This document shows positions 45,564 through 54,711 of a stretch of DNA of 64,000 nt, one piece after another. The notes under the pieces were generated by a model. It saw only the letters and a program-made list of their open reading frames with translations. It had not been told where the DNA came from and did not search any database. A program made the translations under genes and the position numbers. This stretch comes from Mariprofundus sp. UBA1536 (GTDB taxonomy: Bacteria > Pseudomonadota > Zetaproteobacteria > Mariprofundales > Mariprofundaceae). Positions within the stretch are counted from its first letter, which is position 1; the number at the start of each line of letters is the position of its first letter. The stretch is taken from contig DCPU01000018.1 of NCBI GenBank assembly GCA_002323245.1, positions 1 to 64,000 of the forward strand, read 5' to 3'.

Positions 45564-45623
45564 GCAATGTCCCCACTGGATGTTCGATGTTGGTTTGGCG
45601 TTTTCGCCTATTGTGGCGAGAGT

Positions 45624-46655
45624 CTAAAGGTTATAATCGATTTTGTACGATTTGCGCACTTTATCCATGGTTTTGCGTGCTTCACGGCGCGCTTTTTCAT
45701 TACCCGCTTTGATCATATCACGCACATCATCAGGGCGCTTGGCCAAGTCATCGCGGCGATCGCGGATGGGTTGCAGCTCATCCTGTAAATGCTTGAGCAA
45801 CACCTTCTTACAATCCAGGCAGCCAATGCCAGCTGTGGTGCAGCCCTCACGAATTTCAGCGCGCTCATCTTCAGTGGAATACACTTTATGAAAATCCCAA
45901 ACAGGGCAAAGCTCGGGCGTGCCTGCATCTTCGCGGCGAACGCGAGCTGGGTCGGTGGGCATGGTTTTGATTTTCTTTTCAGTATCTTTCCAAGGCTCGC
46001 AAAGGGTGATGGCATTGCCATACGATTTGCTCATTTTGCGGCCATCAAGGCCTGGTAGTTTGGAAGTGGGCATCAATAGCGCCTGGCATTCTGGGAAAAG
46101 CTCAGGTTTACCCTGGCGATAAAGGAAGTTGAATCTACGCGCTACTTCGCGGGTGAGCTCAATATGCGGCACTTGGTCTTCGCCCACAGGCACAGCATCA
46201 GCGCGATACATCATAATATCGGCAGATTGCAATAGGGGATAACCCAAGAAACCATAGGTGCCCAAATCTTTTTCGCGCAATTGGCTGATTTGATCTTTAT
46301 AGGTGGGCACGCGCTCAAGCCAGGAGAGCGGTGTCATAAACGAAAGCAATAAATGCAATTCAGCGTGTTCAGGCACTTGTGATTGAATGAAAATCGTCGA
46401 TTTCTCAGGGTCGATGCCCACAGCCAGCCAATCCATCAACATATCCCAGATGCCAGCTTTCACCACTTCAGGGTTGGCGTATTCGGTGGTCAACCCATGC
46501 CAGTCGGCAGCAAAGAAGAAGCATTCTTTATCGTTTTGTAAGGTCAGCCAGTTTTCCAACACGCCTTTGTAATGGCCCAAATGCAGTTTGCCCGATGAGC
46601 GCATGCCTGAAACGATACGATTGATTTCTTTTTCTGGTGCCGTCGAATCCGTCAA
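45624..46655 (-). CDS. trpS: Tryptophanyl-tRNA synthetase
   Basis: 343 residues. The start is TTG 46655, seven bases after GGGGA, giving MTDSTAPEKEINRIVSGMRSS. The class I signatures are SGKLHLGHYKG (HIGH) and GRKMSKSYGN (KMSKS). Length fits bacterial TrpRS (334 in E. coli). It charges tRNA-Trp with tryptophan in the cytoplasm. Downstream on the same strand is rluB, likely in the same transcript. Confidence 0.97.
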   Translation of the reverse strand: MTDSTAPEKEINRIVSGMRSSGKLHLGHYKGVLENWLTLQNDKECFFFAADWHGLTTEYANPEVVKAGIWDMLMDWLAVGIDPEKSTIFIQSQVPEHAELHLLLSFMTPLSWLERVPTYKDQISQLREKDLGTYGFLGYPLLQSADIMMYRADAVPVGEDQVPHIELTREVARRFNFLYRQGKPELFPECQALLMPTSKLPGLDGRKMSKSYGNAITLCEPWKDTEKKIKTMPTDPARVRREDAGTPELCPVWDFHKVYSTEDERAEIREGCTTAGIGCLDCKKVLLKHLQDELQPIRDRRDDLAKRPDDVRDMIKAGNEKARREARKTMDKVRKSYKIDYNL

Positions 46656-46735
46656 GTTAAATCCCCAATATTTGATAATGAATCGAAACCTTGGGGCGCA
46701 GGTGCCTTTAAATCAATGTTTTATTGAGTTTTGCC

Positions 46736-47722
46736 TTACAGCGCGCCACCACAACTTGAACCTTGGCCAGCTGTGCAAGCGTAACAATGATTCATAACGG
46801 CGATGGGTTGGCCTTTGAGGCCTGCTTTGAGCGCGCTTTGCAACTCGGCTTTATAGATAAGGTCTTCGATGTGCAGTTCTGGGTGGCTGTTGATGGGCGC
46901 GTGCAGACCAAGCATTTGGTTAAAATCACAATCGTACACATAACCTCGCCAATCAATGCTGATCAGATTGCGGCACATCACGCCAGCGACATTGCTTGCT
47001 TGGAAATTATCTTTGAGCAACTGCATATAATCTTCAAATTGTCCCTTGCTGACCAAAGTGCTGCCAAAGCGGGCAATGGGTTGATTGGTGATGGTGAATA
47101 ATTCATCAAACAAAATGCCGTAGCGAGTAAGAAGTTCACGTTTGTAGTCTGCCTGTAAACCTTCTTGGCTCGGCGGTAAGCCTGGCCCTTGGGGGTTATA
47201 AACCAAATTCAGCGTCAGATGGTGATCGGCTTGGCCATAACCCAAAGCATTGAGTTTTTTGATTGCGTCAATGCTGGTTTGGAACACACCATTGCCGCGT
47301 TGTTTATCCACATTGTCTTCAAGATAACAGGGTAGGGAGGCTGCAATTTCAATTGCATTGTCTGCTAGGAATGATGCAAGCCATTCATAACCTTCTTCAT
47401 TAATAATGGTCAGGTTGCAGCGATCAATCACATGCACACCAAGGACTTTAGCGGCGAGCACCAGTTCGCGAAAATGCGGATTCATCTCCGGCGCGCCGCC
47501 GGTTAAATCCAATGTTTTGATATCAGCGATTTCCATCAAATGAATAAGCTGGGCTATGGTTTTCTTTTCCATGATTTCCGTGCGGCGCGGGCCAGCATTT
47601 ACATGGCAATGAAAACAGGTTTGGTTGCACAGGTAGCCCAGGTTGACTTGCAGGGTATGCATTTTATCGCGGGTAATGGCGGGAAAGTCAGTCTCTTTTA
47701 AAAGCGGCAACATATCATGCAT
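46736..47722 (-). CDS. arsS: Radical SAM protein ArsS (arsenosugar biosynthesis type)
   Basis: 328 residues. The radical SAM cluster is C32xxxC36xxC39 (LCNQTCFHC), followed by LTGGAPEMNPHF (SAM-binding GGxP-like). The C-terminal region carries further Cys in MCRNL, DCDF, NHCYAC and the end SSCGG, diagnostic of the ArsS/DUF3641 family. ArsS is implicated in dimethylarsinoyl-ribofuranoside formation from methylated arsenic. No arsM methyltransferase is present in the window. It lies upstream of trpS on the same strand. Confidence 0.9.
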   Translation of the reverse strand: MHDMLPLLKETDFPAITRDKMHTLQVNLGYLCNQTCFHCHVNAGPRRTEIMEKKTIAQLIHLMEIADIKTLDLTGGAPEMNPHFRELVLAAKVLGVHVIDRCNLTIINEEGYEWLASFLADNAIEIAASLPCYLEDNVDKQRGNGVFQTSIDAIKKLNALGYGQADHHLTLNLVYNPQGPGLPPSQEGLQADYKRELLTRYGILFDELFTITNQPIARFGSTLVSKGQFEDYMQLLKDNFQASNVAGVMCRNLISIDWRGYVYDCDFNQMLGLHAPINSHPELHIEDLIYKAELQSALKAGLKGQPIAVMNHCYACTAGQGSSCGGAL

Positions 47723-47906
47723 GGGTATGGCTCCATCTTGGTTTTATCGTGTATCAAACTTCCAATATCGGTCGATGAGATGCAGCAAACCTTACAGTAA
47801 ATATTGGGCAAATCTTCCCATCAAAATCCAAGGCTTGTTTTTTTATAATCTGCCGCTAATGTTCGCCGCCCTTGAGTCATGCTGACGCACGATTGAAGGT
47901 CAATAA

Positions 47907-47981
<75 letters not shown>

Positions 47982-47988
47982 AATAGTA

Positions 47989-48027
47989 AGCCGTCGAAGA
48001 CAATAGGTTTTCGGCGGCTTTTTTTAT
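47989..48027 (+). terminator. Intrinsic terminator after tRNA-fMet
   Basis: Stem AGCCGTCGAA / TTCGGCGGCT (10 bp, one G-U) followed by TTTTTTT. It ends within the stop region of the convergent GH17 gene. Confidence 0.9.
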
Positions 48028-49025
48028 TTTACTGCAAGTTTTGCTGTTCTATTTGATTTATAGAGCCCCCAATGTTTTTCTGCTTTTAGCATCGGTTTCT
48101 CGCCATCAAAACCACCTTTCCAGTTTTCATCAAAGGCTTCAAAATAAAACGAGATAATTTTATTTTTGTTGATCCAAGCGTTGTATGCTTGAAAGAACGT
48201 GTTTTGCTCGGCTTCGCCAGCTTTGCCAATCAAGCTGCCTTCGTAGCTGCCATCGCCGTATATTCTGCTGGTTGGCCAGCCTGATTCACAAAGTGCAACG
48301 GTGTGGCTTGGAAAACGCTTTTGGATGTCTTCATAAATGGAGGCTGTCCAAGCTATAGAATTATCTAATGTTTGGTTGTTCCAAAATGCATAGGCATGCA
48401 AGCCGATGAAATCGACTTCGTTGGCAATAGTTTTGGCATGGGGTTTATTCCAGAAATTATAATCATCGTTGACGGTCACGGCTTGTTTAACTTGTCTTCG
48501 AACTTGCCGTATATACTGAACGACTTTATCCATATCGCTTACCTTATGAGCAGACCAATCCACAAAAATTTCATTGCCAACATTGATGGCAATCACGATA
48601 TCTGGGAATTGGTTGGCCAATTGGATTACGAAATCAATTTGCTTCTGATTTTGCTCATCCGTTTGGAGGCCAGAAATCCAAGCGCCCTGCATCACCTGTA
48701 TGGGCAAGCGATGCTTTTGAATCACTTCAAGAATATGTTGAGCTTGTTCATCTGCGCTATACATACGAATGATATGCCAGCGTTTGGCGATGATTTGTAA
48801 GTCTTCAAGGATATGGGCTTTGCTTGTGAGTGTACCACTGTCCGGACTTTCTCCATCTCGAAATGCACCGTATGAAATACCGTTGCCAATCCACTCGCCA
48901 TTCATGGTGGGGTTAAATGTGCGTTTTACGAAGGTTGGTGCGGCGGTGCTAGAATCGGAATAGGTAGTCATGATAAGTGCAAAAGCAAAGGGCAAAAATA
49001 ACCATTGTTTCATGATATTTAGCAT
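48024..49025 (-). CDS. GH17 beta-glucanase/transglycosidase
   Basis: 333 residues; AAGGAGAA lies 8 bases before ATG 49025. The signal peptide is followed by a (beta/alpha)8 barrel of family GH17: GISYGAFRDG near the start, acid/base Glu152 in INVGNEIFVDW, nucleophile Glu247 in VALCESGWP and FYFEAFDENWKG near the end. GH17 enzymes act on beta-1,3-glucans, with some bacterial members transferring oligosaccharides. It is probably periplasmic or exported. It diverges from the DUF1111 gene; the operator at 49118 lies between, so both are likely co-regulated with the laminarinase locus. Confidence 0.92.
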   Translation of the reverse strand: MLNIMKQWLFLPFAFALIMTTYSDSSTAAPTFVKRTFNPTMNGEWIGNGISYGAFRDGESPDSGTLTSKAHILEDLQIIAKRWHIIRMYSADEQAQHILEVIQKHRLPIQVMQGAWISGLQTDEQNQKQIDFVIQLANQFPDIVIAINVGNEIFVDWSAHKVSDMDKVVQYIRQVRRQVKQAVTVNDDYNFWNKPHAKTIANEVDFIGLHAYAFWNNQTLDNSIAWTASIYEDIQKRFPSHTVALCESGWPTSRIYGDGSYEGSLIGKAGEAEQNTFFQAYNAWINKNKIISFYFEAFDENWKGGFDGEKPMLKAEKHWGLYKSNRTAKLAVK

Positions 49026-49117
49026 GCTTTTGATTCTCCTTTTTAAAAGCTATGTAGCAGATTAATCGTTATAATACAATAAAAGTTAGCAAATTTATTG
49101 TTGACTGTGGGATAAAC

Positions 49118-49132
49118 GCTATATAGCAATTG
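49118..49132 (+). promoter_or_regulatory. Glucan operator site O1
   Basis: GCTATATAGCAATTG in the 172-bp divergent region between GH17 and the DUF1111 gene, just after TTGACT (49101-49106). The core GCTATATAGC is a perfect palindrome likely to overlap the -10 region. Confidence 0.75.
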
Positions 49133-49197
49133 TCCTTTAGCCAACTAAAAAAGTGCCTTGCCATGCTTTCTGCTAGGTGAAGCGGAGGTTTGAGCGT

Positions 49198-51480
49198 ATG
49201 GGGTTTAGTTCTTTTGGCAATAACGTTGTGAGATATAGCTTGTTTTTTTTGGTTTCTTTTTTCTCTGCTTGTGGCGGCGCTTCTACATCTTCTGACTCTA
49301 ATTCACAGATTGATAAGAATGAAGTGGTGATGAAAAACGGCCTGCTTCTCGGCGGTGATGGGTCGGTGAAACCTGGTTTTTCACTTTATGTATATGATTT
49401 GGATAAAGGTGCAGCTTCAAGTCAGTGTATTAAAAGTTGTGAAAACACTTGGGTGCCATTGCTAGTCAAAGACGGTTTGCCATCGGATGCTTATACAGGC
49501 ATTGAGAATCTGGGCACGGCAACTAGGGATAATGGTGATGTTCAGGTCACTCATGATGCTATGCCGCTTTATTTTTATATTGGTGACGTGAGCCAAACTG
49601 ATGCCACTGGCGAAGGGTTTGGTGGCTTGTGGTGGCAAGCTCGTGTTTATGAGCCGCTTTATCACGCTGGCACAATTCTTGAGCCTGCGACGCAAGAAGT
49701 TACACCGGCAGCATTAATCACCCGTTTTGCCGATAGGGCAAGGGATAGACACGCCAGAGAAGATCAGTTTTCATTGTATGACCATTATTTATCTTTCTAT
49801 TGGGAGCATCGCACCGCCGCTGTTGAAATCGTAGATACCATAGGAAGCGGCGGCAATACCATTACATTTAATGTCACCACCCAATGGAAGCTTCACCCGC
49901 TTCAAGCGGAGTTGCGTTTTTTCTATCGTGGTATCGGTACTGTGGCCGAGTATCACGACAATGGTTCCATGACGCCTATTGATGCTACCCATTACACGAG
50001 AAGCGTAAGTTTTAATCCAAAAACAGGAGCGCCTATCAAGCTTGGGGATAGGTTGGAATTCGAAATGAGTCAGTTCTTGGATGCGGTGCCCAATGGACGT
50101 AATAATTACTATGGCACAACGTATCTATACATTGTAGGGCAGGGCATTGTGCCTTGGGAAGCTAGGGGTGTGTTTGGTGATTTTGCTACTGAGCGCGAGG
50201 ACTCTTACCCGATTGCTAAAGCGGGTTGGTTGGGTGGTGGCACTACCCTGCCTTACCAATATTCGAATGAACCCACTGATCATTTTATGCAGATGGCTAC
50301 CAATTTGTCGCATATCAATGGTCAGGCGTTTGTGTTGGGAAGGCGCGTTCATCACACAGATTTTGGCGATGGCTCACATAATGAAGCGGTAACTAATCCC
50401 ATATACACACCGCTTGCCAATAAGCTGGGTAATAATTTCATCAATCGCGCCTGTGTGTCCTGTCATGCTAAAAATGGTCGGGCGCTGCCTGTGGGTTTGG
50501 GGCAGCCATTGCGTCAATATGTGATTCGTGTTGGTGATGAAAAAGGTGATCCTGATCCGTTGCTCGGATCTGTGTTGCAGTCGCAAATTATTGCAGGTGT
50601 GCCTGAAAGTGATGTGAGCATATCTAGCTGGAATGAGGCTAATGGTTTGCGCTGGCCGAACTATGCTTTCACGGGCGTTACACCAAGTCATTATTCAGTG
50701 CGGATTGCGCCGCAATTGGTGGGTATGGGCTTGCTTGAGGCTATTGATGAGGCAGATATTGAGGACTTAGCTGATCCCAATGATTTCAATGGCGATGGGG
50801 TTTCTGGGCGCATGCGCTACGTGGCCGATGTTGCAACGGGGCAAGCAAAGCTTGGCCGGTTTGGCTGGAAGGCGAGCCAACCCAGTGTGCGCCAACAGGT
50901 GGCGGCTGCTTTCAATACTGATATGGGTGTTATGACATCTTTATTGCCAAATCCCGATTGTGGTTCTCAGCAAACGACTTGTGATAACACCGGGGCTGAG
51001 CTCGCTGATCAGCAGTTGGATGAGTTATCGGCATATGTCTCGCTTCTGGGTATTCGGGCGCGACGAGGCTTGCAAGACCCACTGGCTTTGCAGGGTGAAG
51101 TTCTGTTTAACGAAGTGGGTTGTGCCAGCTGTCACACCGTTTCTTTCCAAACATCGGCTTTTCATCCGCATGCTGAATTGCGCAACCAAACGATTCAGCC
51201 TTACACTGATTTGCTGCTCCATGACATGGGTGAGGGGCTGGCATCAACACTACAAGAAAGCGGTGCTTCGGGTGCTGAGTGGCGAACTACTCCGTTATGG
51301 GGAATTGGTCTCACTGCAGGTGTGAGCGGCGGTGAGGCTTATCTTCATGATGGTCGTGCTCGGAATCTGCATGAGGCTATTATGTGGCATGGCGGCGAAA
51401 GTGAACTGTCCAAATGGAAGTATTCGGTTTTATCGCAAGCTGGGCAAGGTGCGATTATCGCATTTCTTAAGACGCTATAA
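49198..51480 (+). CDS. COG4315-like/DUF1111 di-heme oxidoreductase lipoprotein
   Basis: 760 residues from ATG 49198 (GGAGG 9 bases upstream). Lipobox FSAC (Cys25). Residues about 40-125 resemble the COG4315 repeat lipoprotein (FSLYVYDLDKG, C-x3-C in QCIKSCENTWVP). The middle is unrecognised (about 130-400), then a DUF1111-type di-heme domain with CVSCH (419-423), CASCH (642-646), GRFGWKASQPSVRQQ and TTPLWGIG...LHDGRARNLHEAI. DUF1111 proteins are MauG-like thiol-oxidoreductase relatives. Its promoter carries O1 of the glucan regulon, so a redox enzyme is apparently co-induced with glucan degradation. Confidence 0.88.
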   Translation: MGFSSFGNNVVRYSLFFLVSFFSACGGASTSSDSNSQIDKNEVVMKNGLLLGGDGSVKPGFSLYVYDLDKGAASSQCIKSCENTWVPLLVKDGLPSDAYTGIENLGTATRDNGDVQVTHDAMPLYFYIGDVSQTDATGEGFGGLWWQARVYEPLYHAGTILEPATQEVTPAALITRFADRARDRHAREDQFSLYDHYLSFYWEHRTAAVEIVDTIGSGGNTITFNVTTQWKLHPLQAELRFFYRGIGTVAEYHDNGSMTPIDATHYTRSVSFNPKTGAPIKLGDRLEFEMSQFLDAVPNGRNNYYGTTYLYIVGQGIVPWEARGVFGDFATEREDSYPIAKAGWLGGGTTLPYQYSNEPTDHFMQMATNLSHINGQAFVLGRRVHHTDFGDGSHNEAVTNPIYTPLANKLGNNFINRACVSCHAKNGRALPVGLGQPLRQYVIRVGDEKGDPDPLLGSVLQSQIIAGVPESDVSISSWNEANGLRWPNYAFTGVTPSHYSVRIAPQLVGMGLLEAIDEADIEDLADPNDFNGDGVSGRMRYVADVATGQAKLGRFGWKASQPSVRQQVAAAFNTDMGVMTSLLPNPDCGSQQTTCDNTGAELADQQLDELSAYVSLLGIRARRGLQDPLALQGEVLFNEVGCASCHTVSFQTSAFHPHAELRNQTIQPYTDLLLHDMGEGLASTLQESGASGAEWRTTPLWGIGLTAGVSGGEAYLHDGRARNLHEAIMWHGGESELSKWKYSVLSQAGQGAIIAFLKTL

Positions 51481-51552
51481 TTTATTTGTTCCTTCTAGGC
51501 TTCGCTGTATTCATGAAGGTCTTCTTTGCATCGCTTATTGATGCTTTATTTA

Positions 51553-51567
51553 GCTATATAGCAAAAG
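51553..51567 (+). promoter_or_regulatory. Glucan operator site O2
   Basis: GCTATATAGCAAAAG, 73 bases after the DUF1111 stop and 101 bases upstream of O3. The pair could support DNA looping. Confidence 0.75.
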
Positions 51568-51653
51568 TCTAAGTTTCACAACAAAAAATAAAAGAATTTT
51601 AAATATACGCATTAAAAAGCTTGACAATTATTGAGCGTTGCACGAATGTAATC

Positions 51654-51668
51654 GCTATATAGCAGTTG
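51654..51668 (+). promoter_or_regulatory. Glucan operator site O3
   Basis: GCTATATAGCAGTTG, downstream of TTGACA (51621) and preceded by GAATGTAATC, similar to the GAATGTAT before O4. Probably overlaps or follows the promoter of the CBM lipoprotein gene. Confidence 0.75.
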
Positions 51669-51842
51669 CTATGTGTGTTTTTTCATCCTTGGTTATTAAA
51701 AAACTTTAATGATTTATTGCACATAGAGCGCAGATGAAATGTAGAGGAGTTGGTTTTTTTTAGAAGGAAAAAATTTTGGGAAGCAAGAAAAGTTACTTCA
51801 GTCGTCTTTTTTATCGGCCTAGTGACTGCTAAGGAGAAGAAA

Positions 51843-54569
51843 ATGAGAATAAAAGTAGATAGGAATAGGGTGTTTCAACTGAATGCCCAATCGATAAAGG
51901 CGGCAGCGATAAGCATTTTCTTATCGGTTGGTCTTGCCTCGTGTGGAGGTACTTCAGATAGTAATACTTCAGGTACCGTCACGACAGCGCCGAACGCGCC
52001 AAGCATTGCTTCTGTTGTTGCAGCTGATGCCCAAGCATTGGTGGTGTTGAACGCGCCATCTGGTAGCACTGTGACTGGTTATACTGTCACTTCAAACCCA
52101 GCAGGCGGCGTTGATAGTAACGCAGGCTCATCTTCATTATCACATATCATAACAGGCTTGACCAACGGAACTAGTTATACATTTACGGCAGTTGCAACCA
52201 ACTCGTTTGGAAATAGTCCTGCATCTGCGCCTTCGAATGCCGTGATTCCTTCAGCGACAGCGATTCCTGGTTTAGTAACCAAAACTGCAGCTGACTTCTC
52301 TTTAGGCGGAACCAATGACTTTAATGGTGCATCGTCTTCATTGGTAACCAATCAGCCAGCTGGCGGGTCTCAAACCAATGCTGCGATGTCGACTTCGGGC
52401 GTTTCTTCGCAATATTTTGGCACAACCTTCCTTAAGCTGACTAACCAAGAGTTTTGTACGACTGCAAATCCAACCATTGGTATTGAAGTCTACTCACCTG
52501 TTGCGGCTGGCAATGTGCGCTTGAAACTTGAGCAAGAGGGTAATGGCGCTTTTAACATCGAAATGGATAAACCTACTGTAATGGGTTGGCAAACATTGTC
52601 TTTTGACTGTGTAACCGATTCAGGAACTGCAACGACACCACCAACTGCGGCTTATGCTGAATCTACAGTTTATAATGTCGCATCTATCTTCTTTGGTTTC
52701 CCAGGCGTAAGTGCTGGCGAAACTTGGTATTTTGATAAAGTTGCTTATGTGCCAACTGCTGCGGTTACTTATGTGCCACCAGCTGCAGCTACAGATCCTA
52801 CTGTCAAGCCAGCCGCACCTACTGTGGTTGCACCTAACTTCATCTCAATCATTGGTACTACACTGGGTGATATGGTTGATGTTGGTGTGAACCCACCTTG
52901 GGGTCAAGCAACAGTGATGACCTCGGTTAACATTGCAGGCGATACGGTATTGAAATATGCCAACTTGAATTATCAAGGTATGGAGCTTGCTCCTGCAACT
53001 GGTATTGATGTGACAGGCATGACTGATCTTCATATTGATATCTATGCAGCAACAACAACTGCATTGGATGTGTTCTTGATTTCACCTGGTCCGGGTATGG
53101 AGCAAGCCGTAACGGTGAACCCTACAACATTGGGTTGGAACTCTTTTGATATTCCATTGAGTTCTTACACAATTCCAGCATTGACCAATATTTTCCAATT
53201 TAAGTTTGTGGGCACGCCTGCAGGCAATACGGTTTATATTGATAACTTGTATTTCTGGAAAGGCGCTTCGGGTCCAGCAACTGCGCCGAATGCACCAACG
53301 ATTGGTGCGGCCATTGCGGGTGATTCGCAAGCGACTGTTAATTTTACAGCTCCTGCCATTGATGGCGGTAGTGCAATTACAGGTTATACCGTAACCTCAA
53401 CACCCGCTGGCGGTACAGATGCGAATGCAGGTACAACTGCTTTGAGCCATAACATCACCGGCTTAACCAATGGTACTGCTTATACATTCACGGTAACTGC
53501 AACCAATGCTATAGGAACAAGTGTTGCATCTGCGGCTTCGAATGCAGTTACACCAGCTGTTCCTTCGGCGACGATTGTAACTTCAACTGCTGCAAGCTGG
53601 ACATTGGGTGGCACAGCCGACTTTGGTGGCAATGCTTCATCACTGGTGGCAATCCAGCCTCTTGGTGGTATACAAGCTAATGCAGCACAAGTTGATAAGA
53701 CTGCAGGTGCTCAGACTTGGGCAGGAACAACTTTCTTAACTTTGGTGAATCAAGAATTTTGTACTACTCTTAAACCAATCATCACGGCGAATGTATATTC
53801 ACCTGTGGCTGGGGCAACCGTGCGCTTGAAACTGGAACAAGATGGTAATCCAGCACTCAACATCGAAATGGATGCGTCTACAGTGATGGGCTGGCAAACA
53901 CTTAACTTTGACTGCTTGCTTAGCTCGGGTGCCGCAACGACACCACCTACAGCAGCTTATGTTGAAGGAACAGTGTATAATAAAGCCTCCATCTTATTTA
54001 ACTTTGGTGTATCGCCGGCTGCCACTGAAACATGGTACTTTGATCAAGTAACTTATGATCCAACAGCTGCTGTCACTTATGTGCCACCTGTAGCTGCTGC
54101 TGACCCAATGACCATCCCAGCTGCTCCCACTGTAGTTGCGGCAAATGTAGTATCGGTATTTGGTACAACTTACGGTCATAAGGTTGGAATTACCTACCCA
54201 AATTGGGGTCAAGCAACTGTTCAATCGATCGTGCCTGTGTTGGGTGATGATTTATTGAAGTTAGCAAATTTGAACTATCAGGGTATTGATTTTGTTGGAT
54301 CATCGATTGATGTTTCTACAAAAACTAACCTGCATCTTGATATGTATGCATCAGCATCATTAACGCCAGTAAACGTGTTCTTAATCTCGACAACTGGTGG
54401 ACTGGAACAAGGGTTCTTGGTGACGCCTAGTGTTGCGGGATGGAATTCATTTGATATTCCGTTGACCAACTACACTACACCTACGTTGACGGTAATTGAT
54501 CAATTGAAATTCGATGCTCAACCAAACGTTGGTGACACAGTGTTTATTGATAACCTGTACTTCTGGTAA
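51843..54569 (+). CDS. Duplicated FnIII and carbohydrate-binding-like lipoprotein
   Basis: 908 residues from ATG 51843 (AAGGAGA upstream); an in-frame TTG at 51750 has its ribosome site directly abutting and is unlikely. Lipobox LASC (Cys34). Two homologous halves (about 48-472 and 478-908), each with an FnIII domain (SNPAGGVDSNAG, ITGLTNGTSYTFTA), a beta-sandwich module A (LKLTNQEFCTTANPTIGIEVYSPVAAG) and module B (LHIDIYAATTTALDVFLIS, WNSFDIPLSSYT, TVYIDNLYFW). The B modules resemble carbohydrate-binding beta-sandwiches; no catalytic motif is seen. It is probably a surface glucan-binding lipoprotein, the functional counterpart of SusE/F-type proteins. Confidence 0.85.
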   Translation: MRIKVDRNRVFQLNAQSIKAAAISIFLSVGLASCGGTSDSNTSGTVTTAPNAPSIASVVAADAQALVVLNAPSGSTVTGYTVTSNPAGGVDSNAGSSSLSHIITGLTNGTSYTFTAVATNSFGNSPASAPSNAVIPSATAIPGLVTKTAADFSLGGTNDFNGASSSLVTNQPAGGSQTNAAMSTSGVSSQYFGTTFLKLTNQEFCTTANPTIGIEVYSPVAAGNVRLKLEQEGNGAFNIEMDKPTVMGWQTLSFDCVTDSGTATTPPTAAYAESTVYNVASIFFGFPGVSAGETWYFDKVAYVPTAAVTYVPPAAATDPTVKPAAPTVVAPNFISIIGTTLGDMVDVGVNPPWGQATVMTSVNIAGDTVLKYANLNYQGMELAPATGIDVTGMTDLHIDIYAATTTALDVFLISPGPGMEQAVTVNPTTLGWNSFDIPLSSYTIPALTNIFQFKFVGTPAGNTVYIDNLYFWKGASGPATAPNAPTIGAAIAGDSQATVNFTAPAIDGGSAITGYTVTSTPAGGTDANAGTTALSHNITGLTNGTAYTFTVTATNAIGTSVASAASNAVTPAVPSATIVTSTAASWTLGGTADFGGNASSLVAIQPLGGIQANAAQVDKTAGAQTWAGTTFLTLVNQEFCTTLKPIITANVYSPVAGATVRLKLEQDGNPALNIEMDASTVMGWQTLNFDCLLSSGAATTPPTAAYVEGTVYNKASILFNFGVSPAATETWYFDQVTYDPTAAVTYVPPVAAADPMTIPAAPTVVAANVVSVFGTTYGHKVGITYPNWGQATVQSIVPVLGDDLLKLANLNYQGIDFVGSSIDVSTKTNLHLDMYASASLTPVNVFLISTTGGLEQGFLVTPSVAGWNSFDIPLTNYTTPTLTVIDQLKFDAQPNVGDTVFIDNLYFW

Positions 54570-54613
54570 CTTGAGTATGCTTGGTTAACCTCCTCTCCTT
54601 TGGTGCCAAGTCG

Positions 54614-54648
54614 AAAACGACCGTGTGAAAACACGGTCGTTTTTTTTG
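54614..54648 (+). terminator. Intrinsic terminator after the CBM lipoprotein
   Basis: Perfect stem AACGACCGTGT / ACACGGTCGTT with loop GAAA and an eight-T tail, about 48 bases after the stop. Confidence 0.95.
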
Positions 54649-54711
54649 CTCAAAATGAAGGTGAAGTGTTTGTGTTAGTGAAAGCTTAGGAGCTAGTTTG
54701 CGATTATTATT

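Larger units (their letters stand above)
51481..51842. other. Promoter region of the CBM lipoprotein gene
   Basis: 362 bases, AT-rich, without a gene. It holds operators O2 (51553) and O3 (51654), 101 bases apart, and TTGACA at 51621-51626 upstream of O3. The remaining leader of about 180 bases contains several T-runs but no clear terminator. Confidence 0.6.
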
